From Methylotenera sp965234545 (GTDB taxonomy: Bacteria > Pseudomonadota > Gammaproteobacteria > Burkholderiales > Methylophilaceae), in contig OZ248348.1 in the NCBI GenBank assembly GCA_965234545.1, positions 496,001-560,000 on the forward strand: 64,000 nt of DNA, written 5' to 3'. Position numbers and translations under genes: made by a program. This document shows positions 17,869-26,631 of this stretch, piece by piece. How positions within the stretch are numbered: the stretch's first letter is position 1; the number at the start of each line of letters is the position of its first letter. The notes below the pieces were generated by a model. It searched no databases. It was given only the letters and a program-made list of their open reading frames with translations, and had not been told where the DNA came from.

Positions 17869-18140
17869 GATGGATCTGGGCTTTTGTAAGCCAGTAGCTG
17901 GTTGCGCTCATTTAAAATTTGCACTTGTTGCTCCGCTGCCAGCAAGGATTGTTGGCAAAATTGCAGCAAGCTGTTGCCACGTTGGTAAGCGGCTAGGCTG
18001 GCATCCAAGGGCAGTTGTGCCGCTTCCATTTGCGCGATAATTTGTTCTAGTTCGGCGTAAGCCTGCTCAAAATTAAGCGGCATGGCTGCCGAAGAGTCAT
18101 TTAATGGCAAGTTCTGGGTGTTCGATTTTGCTGTGGTCAT
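17865..18140 (-). CDS. xseB: Exodeoxyribonuclease VII small subunit
   Basis: A 91-residue protein with the conserved XseB core: NFEQAYAELEQIIAQMEAAQLPLDASLAAYQRG at about residues 23-55, followed by CQQSLLAAEQQVQIL. It forms the helical cap that binds many copies to XseA in a single-strand exonuclease; xseA is not in the window. The 4-base overlap with ispA is the widespread conserved arrangement and suggests translational coupling. Confidence 0.95.
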   Translation of the reverse strand: MTTAKSNTQNLPLNDSSAAMPLNFEQAYAELEQIIAQMEAAQLPLDASLAAYQRGNSLLQFCQQSLLAAEQQVQILNERNQLLAYKSPDPS

Positions 18141-18167
18141 GATGCGCTTGCCTAATTTACACAGTGC

Positions 18168-18845
18168 TTATTCTACCAAATCCTGCTGCAAAAGCCCTGT
18201 TAAAAATAAGCCTATGTCATTAATTTCTTCTGCACAGACGCTATGTGACATGGCGTATTCATGCCATTGCACGCTAAAGCCACCCTCTTGTAAGCTTAAG
18301 CGTGATGCCAGGGCTCTATCCAAGCTAATAATCTCATCGGCTCTGCCGTGCGCCATGAAGATGGGTGTGGTGAGGTTAGCGCTGGATGCTTCCGCCGTCA
18401 GCAATGCTTTCAGGGGTAGGTAGGTAGACAGTGCCAACACACCGGCTAATTTTTTTGGGTAGCGAGTAGCACTATGCAAGGCGATGGCCCCGCCTTGCGA
18501 AAAGCCCGCCAGCACAATTTTATCGCTGGCTATGCCACGCTTGATTTCATTTTCTATCAAGCTGTTTAGGTAGTTTTCACTACTGCATATGCCAGCTAAG
18601 TCTTCTTGTTGGGGCTCGCTGGGGGCGGACAAGTCGTACCAGGCTGGCATGACGTAGCCATTATTTCGTGTCACGGCCATGGCCGGTGCGTGTGGCAAAA
18701 TAAAGCGCACCTGCGCTAGGTTTAACATGTCCACCACGGGGGCAAAATCGTAACCGTCTGCCCCTAGTCCGTGCAACCAAATTACGCTGGCGCGGACGTC
18801 ATGGCTGTCGCCGTGAATTAATTCTAAAGGGGCTTGTGCTTGCAT
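18168..18845 (-). CDS. Carboxylesterase/phospholipase, alpha/beta hydrolase
   Basis: A 225-residue member of the Abhydrolase_2 (carboxylesterase/acyl-protein thioesterase-like) family. The nucleophile elbow GFSQGGAIAL is near residue 118, the acid in HGRADEIISL near 172, and the histidine in AMSHSVCAEEI near 203. The early HGLGADGYDFAPVV segment supplies the oxyanion region. There is no signal peptide, so it is cytosolic. It starts 27 bases before xseB on the same strand and probably heads that operon. The physiological substrate is unknown. Confidence 0.88.
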   Translation of the reverse strand: MQAQAPLELIHGDSHDVRASVIWLHGLGADGYDFAPVVDMLNLAQVRFILPHAPAMAVTRNNGYVMPAWYDLSAPSEPQQEDLAGICSSENYLNSLIENEIKRGIASDKIVLAGFSQGGAIALHSATRYPKKLAGVLALSTYLPLKALLTAEASSANLTTPIFMAHGRADEIISLDRALASRLSLQEGGFSVQWHEYAMSHSVCAEEINDIGLFLTGLLQQDLVE

Positions 18846-18869
18846 GGCTGTCGTCCATCTTAAAAAGGC

Positions 18870-18893
18870 AGCAAGCCATTTTTGGGCTTGGCT
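18870..18893. repeat. Imperfect inverted repeat upstream of the esterase gene
   Basis: AGCAAGCC and GGCTTGGCT face each other across a T-rich loop, 25 bases upstream of the esterase start. It resembles the inverted repeat at 29461-29509. No function is assigned. Confidence 0.35.
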
Positions 18894-18992
18894 ATTAAAT
18901 AATTTGGATATGCATTATGCTGTTCCAAACAGACAAATAATAGCATTAGTCTTCACGCTAAACCATTAACTTACCTGCCTAACTTTAGCCCT

Positions 18993-21215
18993 ATGCCTAC
19001 CTTGAAATTTTCTAGCAAGCGACACACCATTCGTGCATTGATAGGCTTGCTCATCGTGTTGTTGATGTTGCTGCATGTCAGTGGTGTGCTGCCCCAGTCG
19101 CCGGTCACTAAGTTGGAGTTATGGGGCTACGATACCAGGCTCAACATGACTATGCCCAACAGTCTGGATGAGCGCATTGTGATTGTCGATATTGATGAAA
19201 AAAGCCTTAAACAGCAGGGGCACTGGCCTTGGTCTAGAAATAAGTTGGCGCATTTAGTCGATCGCTTGTTCGTCGATTATCAGGTTCGGGTGTTAGGGAT
19301 GGATGCGGTGTTTGCCGAACCCGACTTAAGTTCGGGCTTGCAAGGCATGTTAGCCATACAAAGTGAGCGCTTTAGTCAAGATCAGGGTTTGCGTGCAGCC
19401 ATAGAAAAATTAAGCCCAAGTTTGGACTACGACCAACTGTTCGCCAACAGTTTAAAAAACCGTAAAGTGGTGTTGGCCTATGTATTTTTGCAAGAAGGGG
19501 AAGCCAAAGTCGGCGCCTTGCCTGCGCCGGTTCTGCCGGCAGCGTACTTTAAGGAACAACCAGTCAGCTTAATGCAGGCCAGCGGCTACACGGCCAATTT
19601 AGCTAATTTACAAGCGCAAGCCTATGCCGCCGGCCATTTTAATGCCAGCCCAGATCAAGACGGCATTTCCCGTAGGCTGCCGATGTTGGTGCAATACCAT
19701 GATCATGTTTACGAAGCCTTTGCCAGTGCCGTAGCTCGAGCGGCCAATGAGCCGGCTGGCGCTCGCTCAACTAAGCCAGCCCTTACCGTGGATGCCGATG
19801 CCGAGCAACTGCGTATCGGTAAAAATCGTATCCCAGTTAACCATGACATGGCCGCATTGATTCCCTACCGTGGAGCACAAGGCAGTTTTCGTTACGTGTC
19901 TGCTACCGACGTGATGTCAAATAAAGTGGACAAGGCCAGCCTCAAAAATAAAATAGTCTTGCTGGGTACCACGGCTGCGGGCTTGATGGATTTGCGCGCC
20001 ACACCCATGCAAAATGTCTACCCCGGGGTGGAGGTGCACGCCAATATGGTGGCCGGCATATTGGACGGGAACATCAAACAAAACCCGGCCTATACCCAAG
20101 GCATAGAATTCATATTGCTTTTATTCGTGGGAAGCCTGCTGGCTTTTAGCTTGCCTAACTTAAGCCCTAGTGGGGCCACGCTGCTGACTGGTCTCTGCCT
20201 AGGGCTGCTCTTGGGCTTAAATTGGCTGGCCTGGCAAGCCGGAAATTTGGCACTGCCCTTGGCTGCTTTGCTGGTGACGATAAGCGCGCTGTACTTTTTT
20301 AACATGGCTTACGGTTTCTTTTTTGAATCGCGGCTTAAACGCCAATTGGGTCGTTTATTTGGCTTGTACATCCCGCCTCAATTGGTGGAGGAGATGGCTA
20401 ACAATCCCAACAGTTATACATTGGCTAGCCAAAGTCGGCATATGACGGTGTTGTTTACAGACGTGCGTGACTTTACCTCCATCGCCGAAGGGATGGCACC
20501 TGAGCAACTGAGTCTGTTAATGAATCGCTTTCTCAGCCCGATGACGCAGGCTATTCATCAGCACCGAGGCACCATAGACAAGTACATGGGCGATGCCATT
20601 ATGGCTTTTTGGGGCGCGCCTGTGGCCGATAAGCAGCATGCGACACACGCCGTGCAAGCGGCACTGGCCATGACCGACGCCTTGGCCGGGTTGCAAGACG
20701 ATTTTGCCGCCCAAGGCTGGCCAGCTATACGCATAGGCATAGGGCTTAATAGCGGCGACATGGTGGTGGGTAACATGGGCTCGACCTTTCGTATGGCTTA
20801 CACCGTATTGGGGGATGCAGTTAATTTGGGCTCTCGCCTAGAGGGCCTAACAAAATATTACGCTGTCAGCATCATCGTCAGTGAGGATACCAAAGTGTTG
20901 GCAACCGATTTTGCTTACAGAGAATTAGACCGGGTACGTGTGAAAGGGAGAGATAAGCCGCTGGCGATTTATGAGGTGATAGGGCTGAATGACGAGCTTG
21001 ATGAGCATGTAAGGACGAATCTGCAGCAATACCAGACGGCACTCACCGCATACCGCGATCAAGATTGGCCGCAGGCTGAGGCCTTATTTACAAGCTTATC
21101 CCAAGCACAGCCACTATGCCGTCTCTATGTCATTTACCTGGAGCGCATAGCATATTTTAAGGGTAATCCGCCTATGCTTGATTGGGATGGGGTGGTTAAT
21201 TTTGAGCAAAAATAA
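18993..21215 (+). CDS. CHASE2-domain class III adenylate cyclase
   Basis: A 740-residue membrane protein. One N-terminal helix (about 13-33) precedes a periplasmic CHASE2 sensor (about 35-350), then about three helices (370-440) and a class III cyclase domain (about 480-660). Metal aspartates D490 (FTDVRDF) and D534 (MGDAIMAFWG), the purine-binding K530, and the YTVLGDAVNLGSRLE segment with its Asn and Arg are all present. K530 with the threonine of YTVLGD points to ATP rather than GTP (class IIIb-like). The C-terminal tail is a short TPR-like helical region. It converges on pilA. The ligand of CHASE2 is unknown. Confidence 0.9.
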   Translation: MPTLKFSSKRHTIRALIGLLIVLLMLLHVSGVLPQSPVTKLELWGYDTRLNMTMPNSLDERIVIVDIDEKSLKQQGHWPWSRNKLAHLVDRLFVDYQVRVLGMDAVFAEPDLSSGLQGMLAIQSERFSQDQGLRAAIEKLSPSLDYDQLFANSLKNRKVVLAYVFLQEGEAKVGALPAPVLPAAYFKEQPVSLMQASGYTANLANLQAQAYAAGHFNASPDQDGISRRLPMLVQYHDHVYEAFASAVARAANEPAGARSTKPALTVDADAEQLRIGKNRIPVNHDMAALIPYRGAQGSFRYVSATDVMSNKVDKASLKNKIVLLGTTAAGLMDLRATPMQNVYPGVEVHANMVAGILDGNIKQNPAYTQGIEFILLLFVGSLLAFSLPNLSPSGATLLTGLCLGLLLGLNWLAWQAGNLALPLAALLVTISALYFFNMAYGFFFESRLKRQLGRLFGLYIPPQLVEEMANNPNSYTLASQSRHMTVLFTDVRDFTSIAEGMAPEQLSLLMNRFLSPMTQAIHQHRGTIDKYMGDAIMAFWGAPVADKQHATHAVQAALAMTDALAGLQDDFAAQGWPAIRIGIGLNSGDMVVGNMGSTFRMAYTVLGDAVNLGSRLEGLTKYYAVSIIVSEDTKVLATDFAYRELDRVRVKGRDKPLAIYEVIGLNDELDEHVRTNLQQYQTALTAYRDQDWPQAEALFTSLSQAQPLCRLYVIYLERIAYFKGNPPMLDWDGVVNFEQK

Positions 21216-21243
21216 ACGGCGCCTGCAAAGGATGCAGACGCCG
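21208..21243 (-). terminator. Terminator of pilA
   Basis: CGGCGCCTGCA and TGCAGACGCCG pair over 11 positions with one mismatch, around AAGGA. On the minus strand the hairpin is followed by TTTATTTTT, a good U-tract, so it ends pilA transcripts. On the plus strand it just follows the cyclase stop but lacks T residues. Confidence 0.8.
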
Positions 21244-21284
21244 CTATCAAGGGTATTCCTTAGATAAAGTCTAAATTGGACCAG

Positions 21285-21716
21285 TTAAACTTTAGGTAAG
21301 AATTTTGAAGCTATCGTGCCACTAACTGTCCAGCTGGTGCCAGCGTCGGCGCTGCAGGCGGCGGTGTAAATGATGGTATCGCCAGCGGCTACTGCCCCAA
21401 CCGCCTTCATGACTATGGTGACGGTGCCTGCGGTAGCGGAGGTGCCGGCAGCCGTGACGGAGGTGGTGTATTTACCGGTAATGGCGGTGGCGACACCTAA
21501 ACCCAGTGTGCTGTTGGTGCTGCTTGCTGATAGGCTGCCTTCACTGCAAGCAATACCCACGGCTGTCAAGGCTGGGGTAGCCAAACTGACCGCTTCCTGC
21601 ACTTTGGCGCGGGTGGTGTAGTCTTGGTAAGCCGGTAAGGCTATCGCAGCTAAAATGCCAATAATCGCTACAACTATCATCAATTCAATCAGCGTGAAAC
21701 CATGTTGTTTTTTCAT
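21285..21716 (-). CDS. pilA: Type IVa major pilin PilA
   Basis: A 143-residue prepilin with a short leader MKKQHG and cleavage before F7. The N-terminal hydrophobic helix FTLIELMIVVAIIGILAAIA carries the conserved E5 of mature pilin. The globular domain is Ala/Thr/Ser/Gly-rich, with C57 and C121, which probably form the D-region disulfide. PilD processes it and PilB/PilC assemble it. A strong AAGGAAT ribosome site precedes the ATG. The terminator and promoter candidates make it a single-gene transcript. Minor pilins are not nearby. Confidence 0.93.
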   Translation of the reverse strand: MKKQHGFTLIELMIVVAIIGILAAIALPAYQDYTTRAKVQEAVSLATPALTAVGIACSEGSLSASSTNSTLGLGVATAITGKYTTSVTAAGTSATAGTVTIVMKAVGAVAAGDTIIYTAACSADAGTSWTVSGTIASKFLPKV

Positions 21717-21767
21717 TGTTATTCCTTTTTTTAAAAGTAAATGGGCTTTTAGTTTTAAGCGTATTAA

Positions 21768-21795
21768 TTGATAGGCACTAAGTTGGCTATATCAA
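21768..21795 (-). promoter_or_regulatory. Candidate sigma-70 promoter of pilA
   Basis: On the minus strand a TTGATA -35 (21790-21795) and a TATCAA -10 (21768-21773) are separated by 16 bases, about 50 bases upstream of the pilA ATG. No sigma-54 GG-N10-GC element was seen, unlike many pilA genes. Confidence 0.35.
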
Positions 21796-21859
21796 TGTTT
21801 ACCATAGTGCCTTATCTAAGGTGGTTTCGGTTGAATTAATTTGGGTGTTTGCGAATTTT

Positions 21860-22396
21860 TTATTTCGCTGTTTCGCTTACTTTTTTCAAGTTAGCTAAAC
21901 CTGCATCAAAAATATCGTTGATGGCTTTGACCGCGGTTGCGTCGTCTTGGCCTTCAGGAATAGGCGGGTTTAATTTGTATAAACGGTAGAAGCGGCCTAC
22001 CCAGGTAACGGTGCTTTCGCCGGCGCCAGGCCCTTTGGTCACGGTCATGCTGCCGTTAAAATCGGTTAATGGTAAGGTGCCAGAAACAATCTCGTATTTA
22101 AGGCGCATGCTGTCGTTATCAATGCTACGTAGTTTTTCGTAGACGTTGCCACCGCTTTTGAAAGTTAATGTTCTAAACGTGTCTTCGCCCACTTTCTCTA
22201 ATTTGGTGCTAGCCACGCCTGGCAACCAAAGGTGAGCGGTACCGAAGTCTTTAACGGTAGCCCAAACTTTTGCTGGATCGGCTTTGATGGTGACGCTTTT
22301 TTCAACTTTTTGGGGTGATGGGCCGTGGGCACTAGCTAAGTTAGGCAGTAGGCTGATGCTCAAGCTCAAAGTTAAAAGGGCTAAAATCTTTTTCAT
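21860..22396 (-). CDS. Periplasmic SRPBCC (MxaD-like) protein
   Basis: A 178-residue protein. The signal peptide (residues 1-23, ending ASA) is followed by HGPSPQKVEKSVTIKADPAKVWATVKDFG, the start of an SRPBCC/polyketide-cyclase-like lipid-binding fold. The HGP..QKV start and the exported SRPBCC fold are features I associate with MxaD, an accessory of periplasmic PQQ methanol dehydrogenase. The similarity is recalled, not searched. The neighbouring YVTN propeller supports a link to periplasmic alcohol oxidation. GGAG precedes the ATG. Without a dehydrogenase gene nearby the role remains open. Confidence 0.72.
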   Translation of the reverse strand: MKKILALLTLSLSISLLPNLASAHGPSPQKVEKSVTIKADPAKVWATVKDFGTAHLWLPGVASTKLEKVGEDTFRTLTFKSGGNVYEKLRSIDNDSMRLKYEIVSGTLPLTDFNGSMTVTKGPGAGESTVTWVGRFYRLYKLNPPIPEGQDDATAVKAINDIFDAGLANLKKVSETAK

Positions 22397-22452
22397 TTAT
22401 TTATTTCTCCGTGTCTCTCAAGCGAGAGAGTGATTGATTGGTACTACCATTC

Positions 22453-22481
22453 ATTATAATTGAGAACAGGTCTTTTTAAAA
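22453..22481 (-). promoter_or_regulatory. Candidate promoter of the SRPBCC gene
   Basis: A perfect TATAAT (minus strand, 22453-22458) lies 57 bases before the ATG. The -35 position TTTTAA (17-base spacer) is poor. The leader holds a small CTCTC/GAGAG hairpin at 22415-22428 just ahead of the ribosome site. Confidence 0.35.
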
Positions 22482-22520
22482 ATACCCTGGCCTATAAACC
22501 TAGTTTTAATCCGCTTGATA

Positions 22521-23528
22521 TTAAGGGCTCAGCAAGATGAACTGGCCGAATGCGCGGCTTTTTTCACCGGTTTTGATGGTATTTAGCACTTGCAGGCTGT
22601 TAACGTCAATTACGCTGACGTTATTGCTGCCCCAATTGGCCACGTAGGCATGTTGATTAATCGGGTCTATGCTGATGCCTTCTGGGGTGCTGCCAACAGC
22701 AATAGTCTTAATGGTTTTATTGCTAGCCAAGTCTATCACCGACACGCTGTCGTCTTGGGTGTTGCTCACGAAAAGCAATTTTTCATCGGCTGTGATGGCT
22801 GCGCAGTAAGGGTGGTAGCCTACCTTGATTTTTTGCTGGCCGTAAGTTTTGGTGTTAATTAGGCTAACGCTGTCGTCCCTTACGTTGACGCTAACCAACA
22901 ATTTTCCGCTGTTGCTCAAGGATAAGCCAAAGGGGTGTGAGCCGACTTTGATGCGTTTTTTTATGCTTAAAGTGGCAGTGTCGACAATGGCAACGTCATC
23001 GCTGTCGCGGTTGGCGATGTACAGCCATTTGTTATTTGGGCTGACTACTAAGCCGGCGGGTGCATCACCGACGTTGAGCTCGCGTAGCGTGGTCGGCAAT
23101 TGGGTGCTGATGGCCAGCACTTTATTCGCAAACCAATCGGCGACATACAGGGTGCTGCTGTCTGGCGAAAGGGCTAATCCTACAGGCGCACCGTTAATCT
23201 TTATTGTTTGTATCACGCTGTTGTTCAGCGAATTGATCACGCTGATTTCTTGGCTTTCAACATTGGCAATGTAAACTCGCTGCATGCTAGCTGAGACAGC
23301 AATGCCAACCGGCCCCTTGCCAACGGCTATGGTTTGGCTGACGCTGTTTTTAGCGGTATCGATGACCGATACCGTGTCCTCGCCTTGGTTGGTAATGTAA
23401 GCGTATGACGTCATTTCACGCGCCAGACCAGGCGGCGTGATTAAAAATAGTGTGCAGCACAGCAGGCGGCAAAACAAAATCTGCTTAGCGGACATGCAGC
23501 CGAAAATTTTAATTGCTAATGTATTCAT
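22521..23528 (-). CDS. Secreted YVTN-repeat beta-propeller protein
   Basis: About 335 residues from the ATG at 23528. That start is preferred because upstream codons overlap the divergent rppH promoter region and lack a signal sequence. The N-terminus (MNTLAIKIFGCMSAK onward) is a basic/hydrophobic export signal ending near residue 37. About seven blades follow, each with a YITNxxxxxVSVIDT-like repeat. Such proteins are often found with PQQ- or quinoprotein alcohol dehydrogenases. No catalytic residues are expected. It precedes the MxaD-like gene by 124 bases on the same strand. Confidence 0.8.
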   Translation of the reverse strand: MNTLAIKIFGCMSAKQILFCRLLCCTLFLITPPGLAREMTSYAYITNQGEDTVSVIDTAKNSVSQTIAVGKGPVGIAVSASMQRVYIANVESQEISVINSLNNSVIQTIKINGAPVGLALSPDSSTLYVADWFANKVLAISTQLPTTLRELNVGDAPAGLVVSPNNKWLYIANRDSDDVAIVDTATLSIKKRIKVGSHPFGLSLSNSGKLLVSVNVRDDSVSLINTKTYGQQKIKVGYHPYCAAITADEKLLFVSNTQDDSVSVIDLASNKTIKTIAVGSTPEGISIDPINQHAYVANWGSNNVSVIDVNSLQVLNTIKTGEKSRAFGQFILLSP

Positions 23529-23616
23529 ACGCTTGCCTATTATACGTAAATGGTTGCTTTCAATAATGTGCAAAATATGAAAAAATTGCAGTAAATAATT
23601 TAGGCAGTATAACGTT

Positions 23617-24102
23617 ATGTTAGATCGAGACGGGTTTCGCCCGAATGTAGGCATTATTTTATGTAATGCCAGCAATCAGGTTTTTTGGGCCAAGCGTATT
23701 CGTGAACATGCTTGGCAATTTCCTCAAGGTGGCATCAATCACGGTGAAAGTCCGGAGCAGGCCATGTACCGTGAACTGATGGAAGAAGTCGGCTTAGCAC
23801 CTCAGCACGTGCAGATTTTAGGCCGCACCAAAGATTGGTTGCGCTATGAGGTGCCAAGCTCATGGATAAAGCGGGAGTATCGCGGCAGTTACAAAGGCCA
23901 GAAGCAAATTTGGTATTTATTGCGTATGGTTGGACGTGACAGCGACGTGTCATTGCGTGCCAGTGAGCATCCTGAATTTGATGCTTGGCGTTGGACTGAA
24001 TACTGGGTGCCTTTAGAAGACGTGATTGAATTTAAGCGTGGGGTTTACGAGTCTGCGCTCAATGAATTGGCCGCCCATTTGCACCACAAGCCAGCTAAAT
24101 AG
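23617..24102 (+). CDS. rppH: RNA pyrophosphohydrolase RppH
   Basis: A 161-residue Nudix hydrolase that removes pyrophosphate from 5'-triphosphate mRNA ends and starts RNase E-dependent decay. The N-terminal LDRDGFRPNVGIIL and WQFPQGGI are diagnostic of RppH. The Nudix box G-x5-E-x7-RELMEEVG lies at about residues 37-59. The C-terminal WRWTEYW and KRGVYESAL segments match the family. It is divergent from the YVTN gene and converges on psd. Confidence 0.95.
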   Translation: MLDRDGFRPNVGIILCNASNQVFWAKRIREHAWQFPQGGINHGESPEQAMYRELMEEVGLAPQHVQILGRTKDWLRYEVPSSWIKREYRGSYKGQKQIWYLLRMVGRDSDVSLRASEHPEFDAWRWTEYWVPLEDVIEFKRGVYESALNELAAHLHHKPAK

Positions 24103-24112
24103 TGGCTTGGAC

Positions 24113-24976
24113 CTAATTAGCTAAATTTTTATTGCCCATCAATTCGCCCATTTTAATGGGGCGAGCCGCTTGCCATTCGGCATTGAATGCCAGTGCGTCT
24201 TTTTCGAATAACATCACCACCGTGGAGCCTAGTAAAAAGCGGCCCATCTCATCGCCTTGCCTTAATGTCATGTTTTTGTTGTCGTAAAACCAGCACAGTG
24301 GTTTGCGGCTGCGTGGTGGATTAATGATGCCGTTTTGGCTAGTGTGCCAGACCGTGGCCATGCTGCCTACTACGGTCGCTCCGACCAAGACCATGATAAA
24401 CAAGCCATGCTGCGCTGAGCTGAATTCACACACCACCCGCTCATTACGAGCAAACAAGCCTGGCACGCCCTCAGCCGTAGTGGGGTTGACTGAAAATAAG
24501 GCGCCAGGCACGTAAGTCATGCTTCTTAAGGTGCCGTCGCATGGCATGTGGATGCGATGGTAGTCTTTGGGGCTTAAGTACAGGCAAGCAAATTGCCCGT
24601 TTTCAAATTTTTTAGCCAGGTTTTTATTGCCGCCTAATAAAGCCGTTGTTGAATAGCTATGGCCTTTGGCCTGAAACAGTTGATCGATATCAATACGACC
24701 CAGTTGGCTGATGCGCCCATCTACCGGGCTGATAAAGTCGGCTGTGGCCAAGGGGCGTGCCCCGGGTTTTAGTGCGCGTGTAAAAAAGGCATTAAAGGTT
24801 TTGTAAGCTCGGATGTCTGGGTTCTGCGCTTCCGTCATGTTGACTTGGTAGCGTTGCACAAACCAGCGTATCACGGCTGCCGTTAATCGGCCTCCCTGTA
24901 GGTGGGCTAACTTGCCTGCAAGCGCAGTGATGGCTTGTTTGGGCAGGACGTATTGAGACAGTACGGCTATGTTCAT
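24113..24976 (-). CDS. psd: Phosphatidylserine decarboxylase
   Basis: A 287-residue proenzyme that makes phosphatidylethanolamine at the inner membrane. The self-cleavage site LGST is near residue 252, and its serine becomes the pyruvoyl group. The upstream SPVDGRI (Asp near 91) and YHRIHMPCDG (His near 142) segments complete the triad for autoprocessing. The length matches the E. coli-type short enzyme (about 320 or less). The strong terminator of the ilv operon lies just upstream of its start, so it has its own promoter. Confidence 0.96.
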   Translation of the reverse strand: MNIAVLSQYVLPKQAITALAGKLAHLQGGRLTAAVIRWFVQRYQVNMTEAQNPDIRAYKTFNAFFTRALKPGARPLATADFISPVDGRISQLGRIDIDQLFQAKGHSYSTTALLGGNKNLAKKFENGQFACLYLSPKDYHRIHMPCDGTLRSMTYVPGALFSVNPTTAEGVPGLFARNERVVCEFSSAQHGLFIMVLVGATVVGSMATVWHTSQNGIINPPRSRKPLCWFYDNKNMTLRQGDEMGRFLLGSTVVMLFEKDALAFNAEWQAARPIKMGELMGNKNLAN

Positions 24977-24984
24977 GGCAACCC

Positions 24985-25022
24985 CTAATAAAAAAGGCGG
25001 GAGGCTATCATCGCTTCCCGCC
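24985..25022 (-). terminator. Rho-independent terminator of the ilvBHC operon
   Basis: On the minus strand GGCGGGAAGC pairs with GCCTCCCGCC (ten pairs, one G-U) around a 7-base loop, followed by TTTTTTATTA. It begins about 30 bases after the ilvC stop. Confidence 0.93.
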
Positions 25023-25052
25023 TAGCTTAAAGTCTACAGACCTATTGCTACC

Positions 25053-26069
25053 TTAGTTTTTGGCTTGGTCTACTAATTTGTTTTTAGCAATCCAAGGCAT
25101 CATGGCACGCAATTGCCCGCCTACTTGCTCAATTGGATGGGCTGCATTCAAACGACGACGAGCGGTCATTTCCGGGTAGTTGGTGCGGCCTTCTAATATG
25201 AAGCGTTTCGCGTATTCACCGTTTTGAATGTTAGCTAAACATTCTTGCATGGCGTAACGTGATTCGTCATTGATGACTTTTGGACCGGTTACGTATTCAC
25301 CGTATTCTGCGTTGTTTGAAATGGAGTAATTCATGTTGGCAATGCCGCCTTCGTACATCAAATCCACGATCAATTTAAGTTCGTGCAAGCATTCAAAGTA
25401 AGCCATTTCAGGCGCATAGCCTGCTTCTACCAATGTTTCAAAACCGGCTTTAACCAATTCAACCGCGCCGCCACACAACACCGCTTGTTCGCCGAACAAG
25501 TCTGTTTCAGTCTCTTCACGGAAATCGGTTTCAATGACGCCACCTTTGGTGCCGCCGTTGGCCGCTGCATAAGACAAGGCCAAGGCTTTTGCTTTGCCTG
25601 ATTTATCTTGATAGACCGCAATTAATGAAGGGACGCCGCCGCCTTTTAAGTATTCTGAGCGCACGGTGTGGCCTGGGCCTTTAGGAGCGATCATGATGAC
25701 GTCTAAGTCTGCTCGTGGTGTGATTTGGTTGTAATGAATGTTAAAGCCGTGAGCAAAGGCCAGTGTGGCGCCTTGTTTCAAGTTGGCCGCTACGTCCGCA
25801 TCAAAAATTTGTGGCATGGTTTCGTCAGGCAATAACAGCATGACTACATCAGCTTGTTTGGTGGCTTCGGCAATTTCTAAAACATTATGACCAGCGGCCA
25901 CGGCTTTCGCCCATGAGCTGCCGCCTTTGCGTAAACCTATGGTGACGTTAACGCCGCTGTCTTTTAGGTTGGCTGCATGCGCATGACCCTGTGAGCCGTA
26001 GCCAACGATGGTTACTTTTTTGCCTTTGATTAAACCAAGGTCCGCGTCTTTATCGTAATAAACTTTCAT
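25053..26069 (-). CDS. ilvC: Ketol-acid reductoisomerase (class I)
   Basis: A 338-residue NADPH-dependent enzyme, second in valine/leucine/isoleucine synthesis. The Rossmann motif GYGSQGHAHAANL is near residue 24, and the APKGPGHTVR loop near 129. The Mg ligands in the ETDLFGEQ segment (about 190-197) and the C-terminal knotted domain with the CLHELKLIVDLMYEGG helix are present. The length is typical of the short class I form. It lies 54 bases after ilvH and ends the operon. Confidence 0.97.
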   Translation of the reverse strand: MKVYYDKDADLGLIKGKKVTIVGYGSQGHAHAANLKDSGVNVTIGLRKGGSSWAKAVAAGHNVLEIAEATKQADVVMLLLPDETMPQIFDADVAANLKQGATLAFAHGFNIHYNQITPRADLDVIMIAPKGPGHTVRSEYLKGGGVPSLIAVYQDKSGKAKALALSYAAANGGTKGGVIETDFREETETDLFGEQAVLCGGAVELVKAGFETLVEAGYAPEMAYFECLHELKLIVDLMYEGGIANMNYSISNNAEYGEYVTGPKVINDESRYAMQECLANIQNGEYAKRFILEGRTNYPEMTARRRLNAAHPIEQVGGQLRAMMPWIAKNKLVDQAKN

Positions 26070-26123
26070 TTTGTGTCGCCTTTCTATGCAATTGCTTAAT
26101 AAATATAAGGGGGTTTTTAAAAC

Positions 26124-26630
26124 TTAAACTTTCAGAATTCTGTCACCTCGACCTATGCCCGACGCGCCAGTGCGCACGGTTTCTAGGATCGCTGCTTTAT
26201 CTAAACTTTCGATAAAAGCATCAAGCTTATTGCCTGAGCCGGTAAGCTCAATGGTAAAGCTGCCGTCGGCCACATCGATAATACGGCCACGGAATATGTC
26301 GCACATGCGCTTCATTTCTTCTCTAAACGCGCTGGTGGCTTTGACTTTAACTAACATCAATTCACGTTCAATGAATTTTCCGTCGTTTAAATCCAGTACT
26401 TTGACTACGTCCACCAGTTTGTTTAATTGCTTAATGATTTGTTCTATGACTGCCTCGGAGCCAGCAGTAACGATGGTCATGCGTGACAAGGTTTGGTCTT
26501 CGGTGGCGGCAACCGTTAGCGATTCAATGTTGTAGCCGCGTGCAGAGAATAAGCCGGCCACTCTAGATAAAGCACCCGATTCGTTTTCCATTAGCAGCGA
26601 AATAATGTGACGTGCAGGCTGTGTCGTCAT
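26124..26630 (-). CDS. ilvH: Acetolactate synthase small (regulatory) subunit
   Basis: A 168-residue protein with an N-terminal ACT domain beginning HIISLLMENESGALSRVAGLFSARGYNIESL and a C-terminal ACT-like domain. It confers valine feedback inhibition on the large subunit. The gene is one base from ilvB, so expression is coupled. The length fits the IlvH/IlvN long type (about 163). Confidence 0.96.
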   Translation of the reverse strand: MTTQPARHIISLLMENESGALSRVAGLFSARGYNIESLTVAATEDQTLSRMTIVTAGSEAVIEQIIKQLNKLVDVVKVLDLNDGKFIERELMLVKVKATSAFREEMKRMCDIFRGRIIDVADGSFTIELTGSGNKLDAFIESLDKAAILETVRTGASGIGRGDRILKV

Positions 26631-26631
26631 C

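Noticed and set aside
21717..21860. A sigma-54 promoter for pilA
   Set aside because: No GG-N10-GC element with correct flanks was found; a sigma-70-like pair is present instead.
23529..23675. N-terminal extension of the YVTN protein to 23675
   Set aside because: It would overlap the divergent rppH gene and hide the export signal; 23528 has an AGG-type ribosome site.
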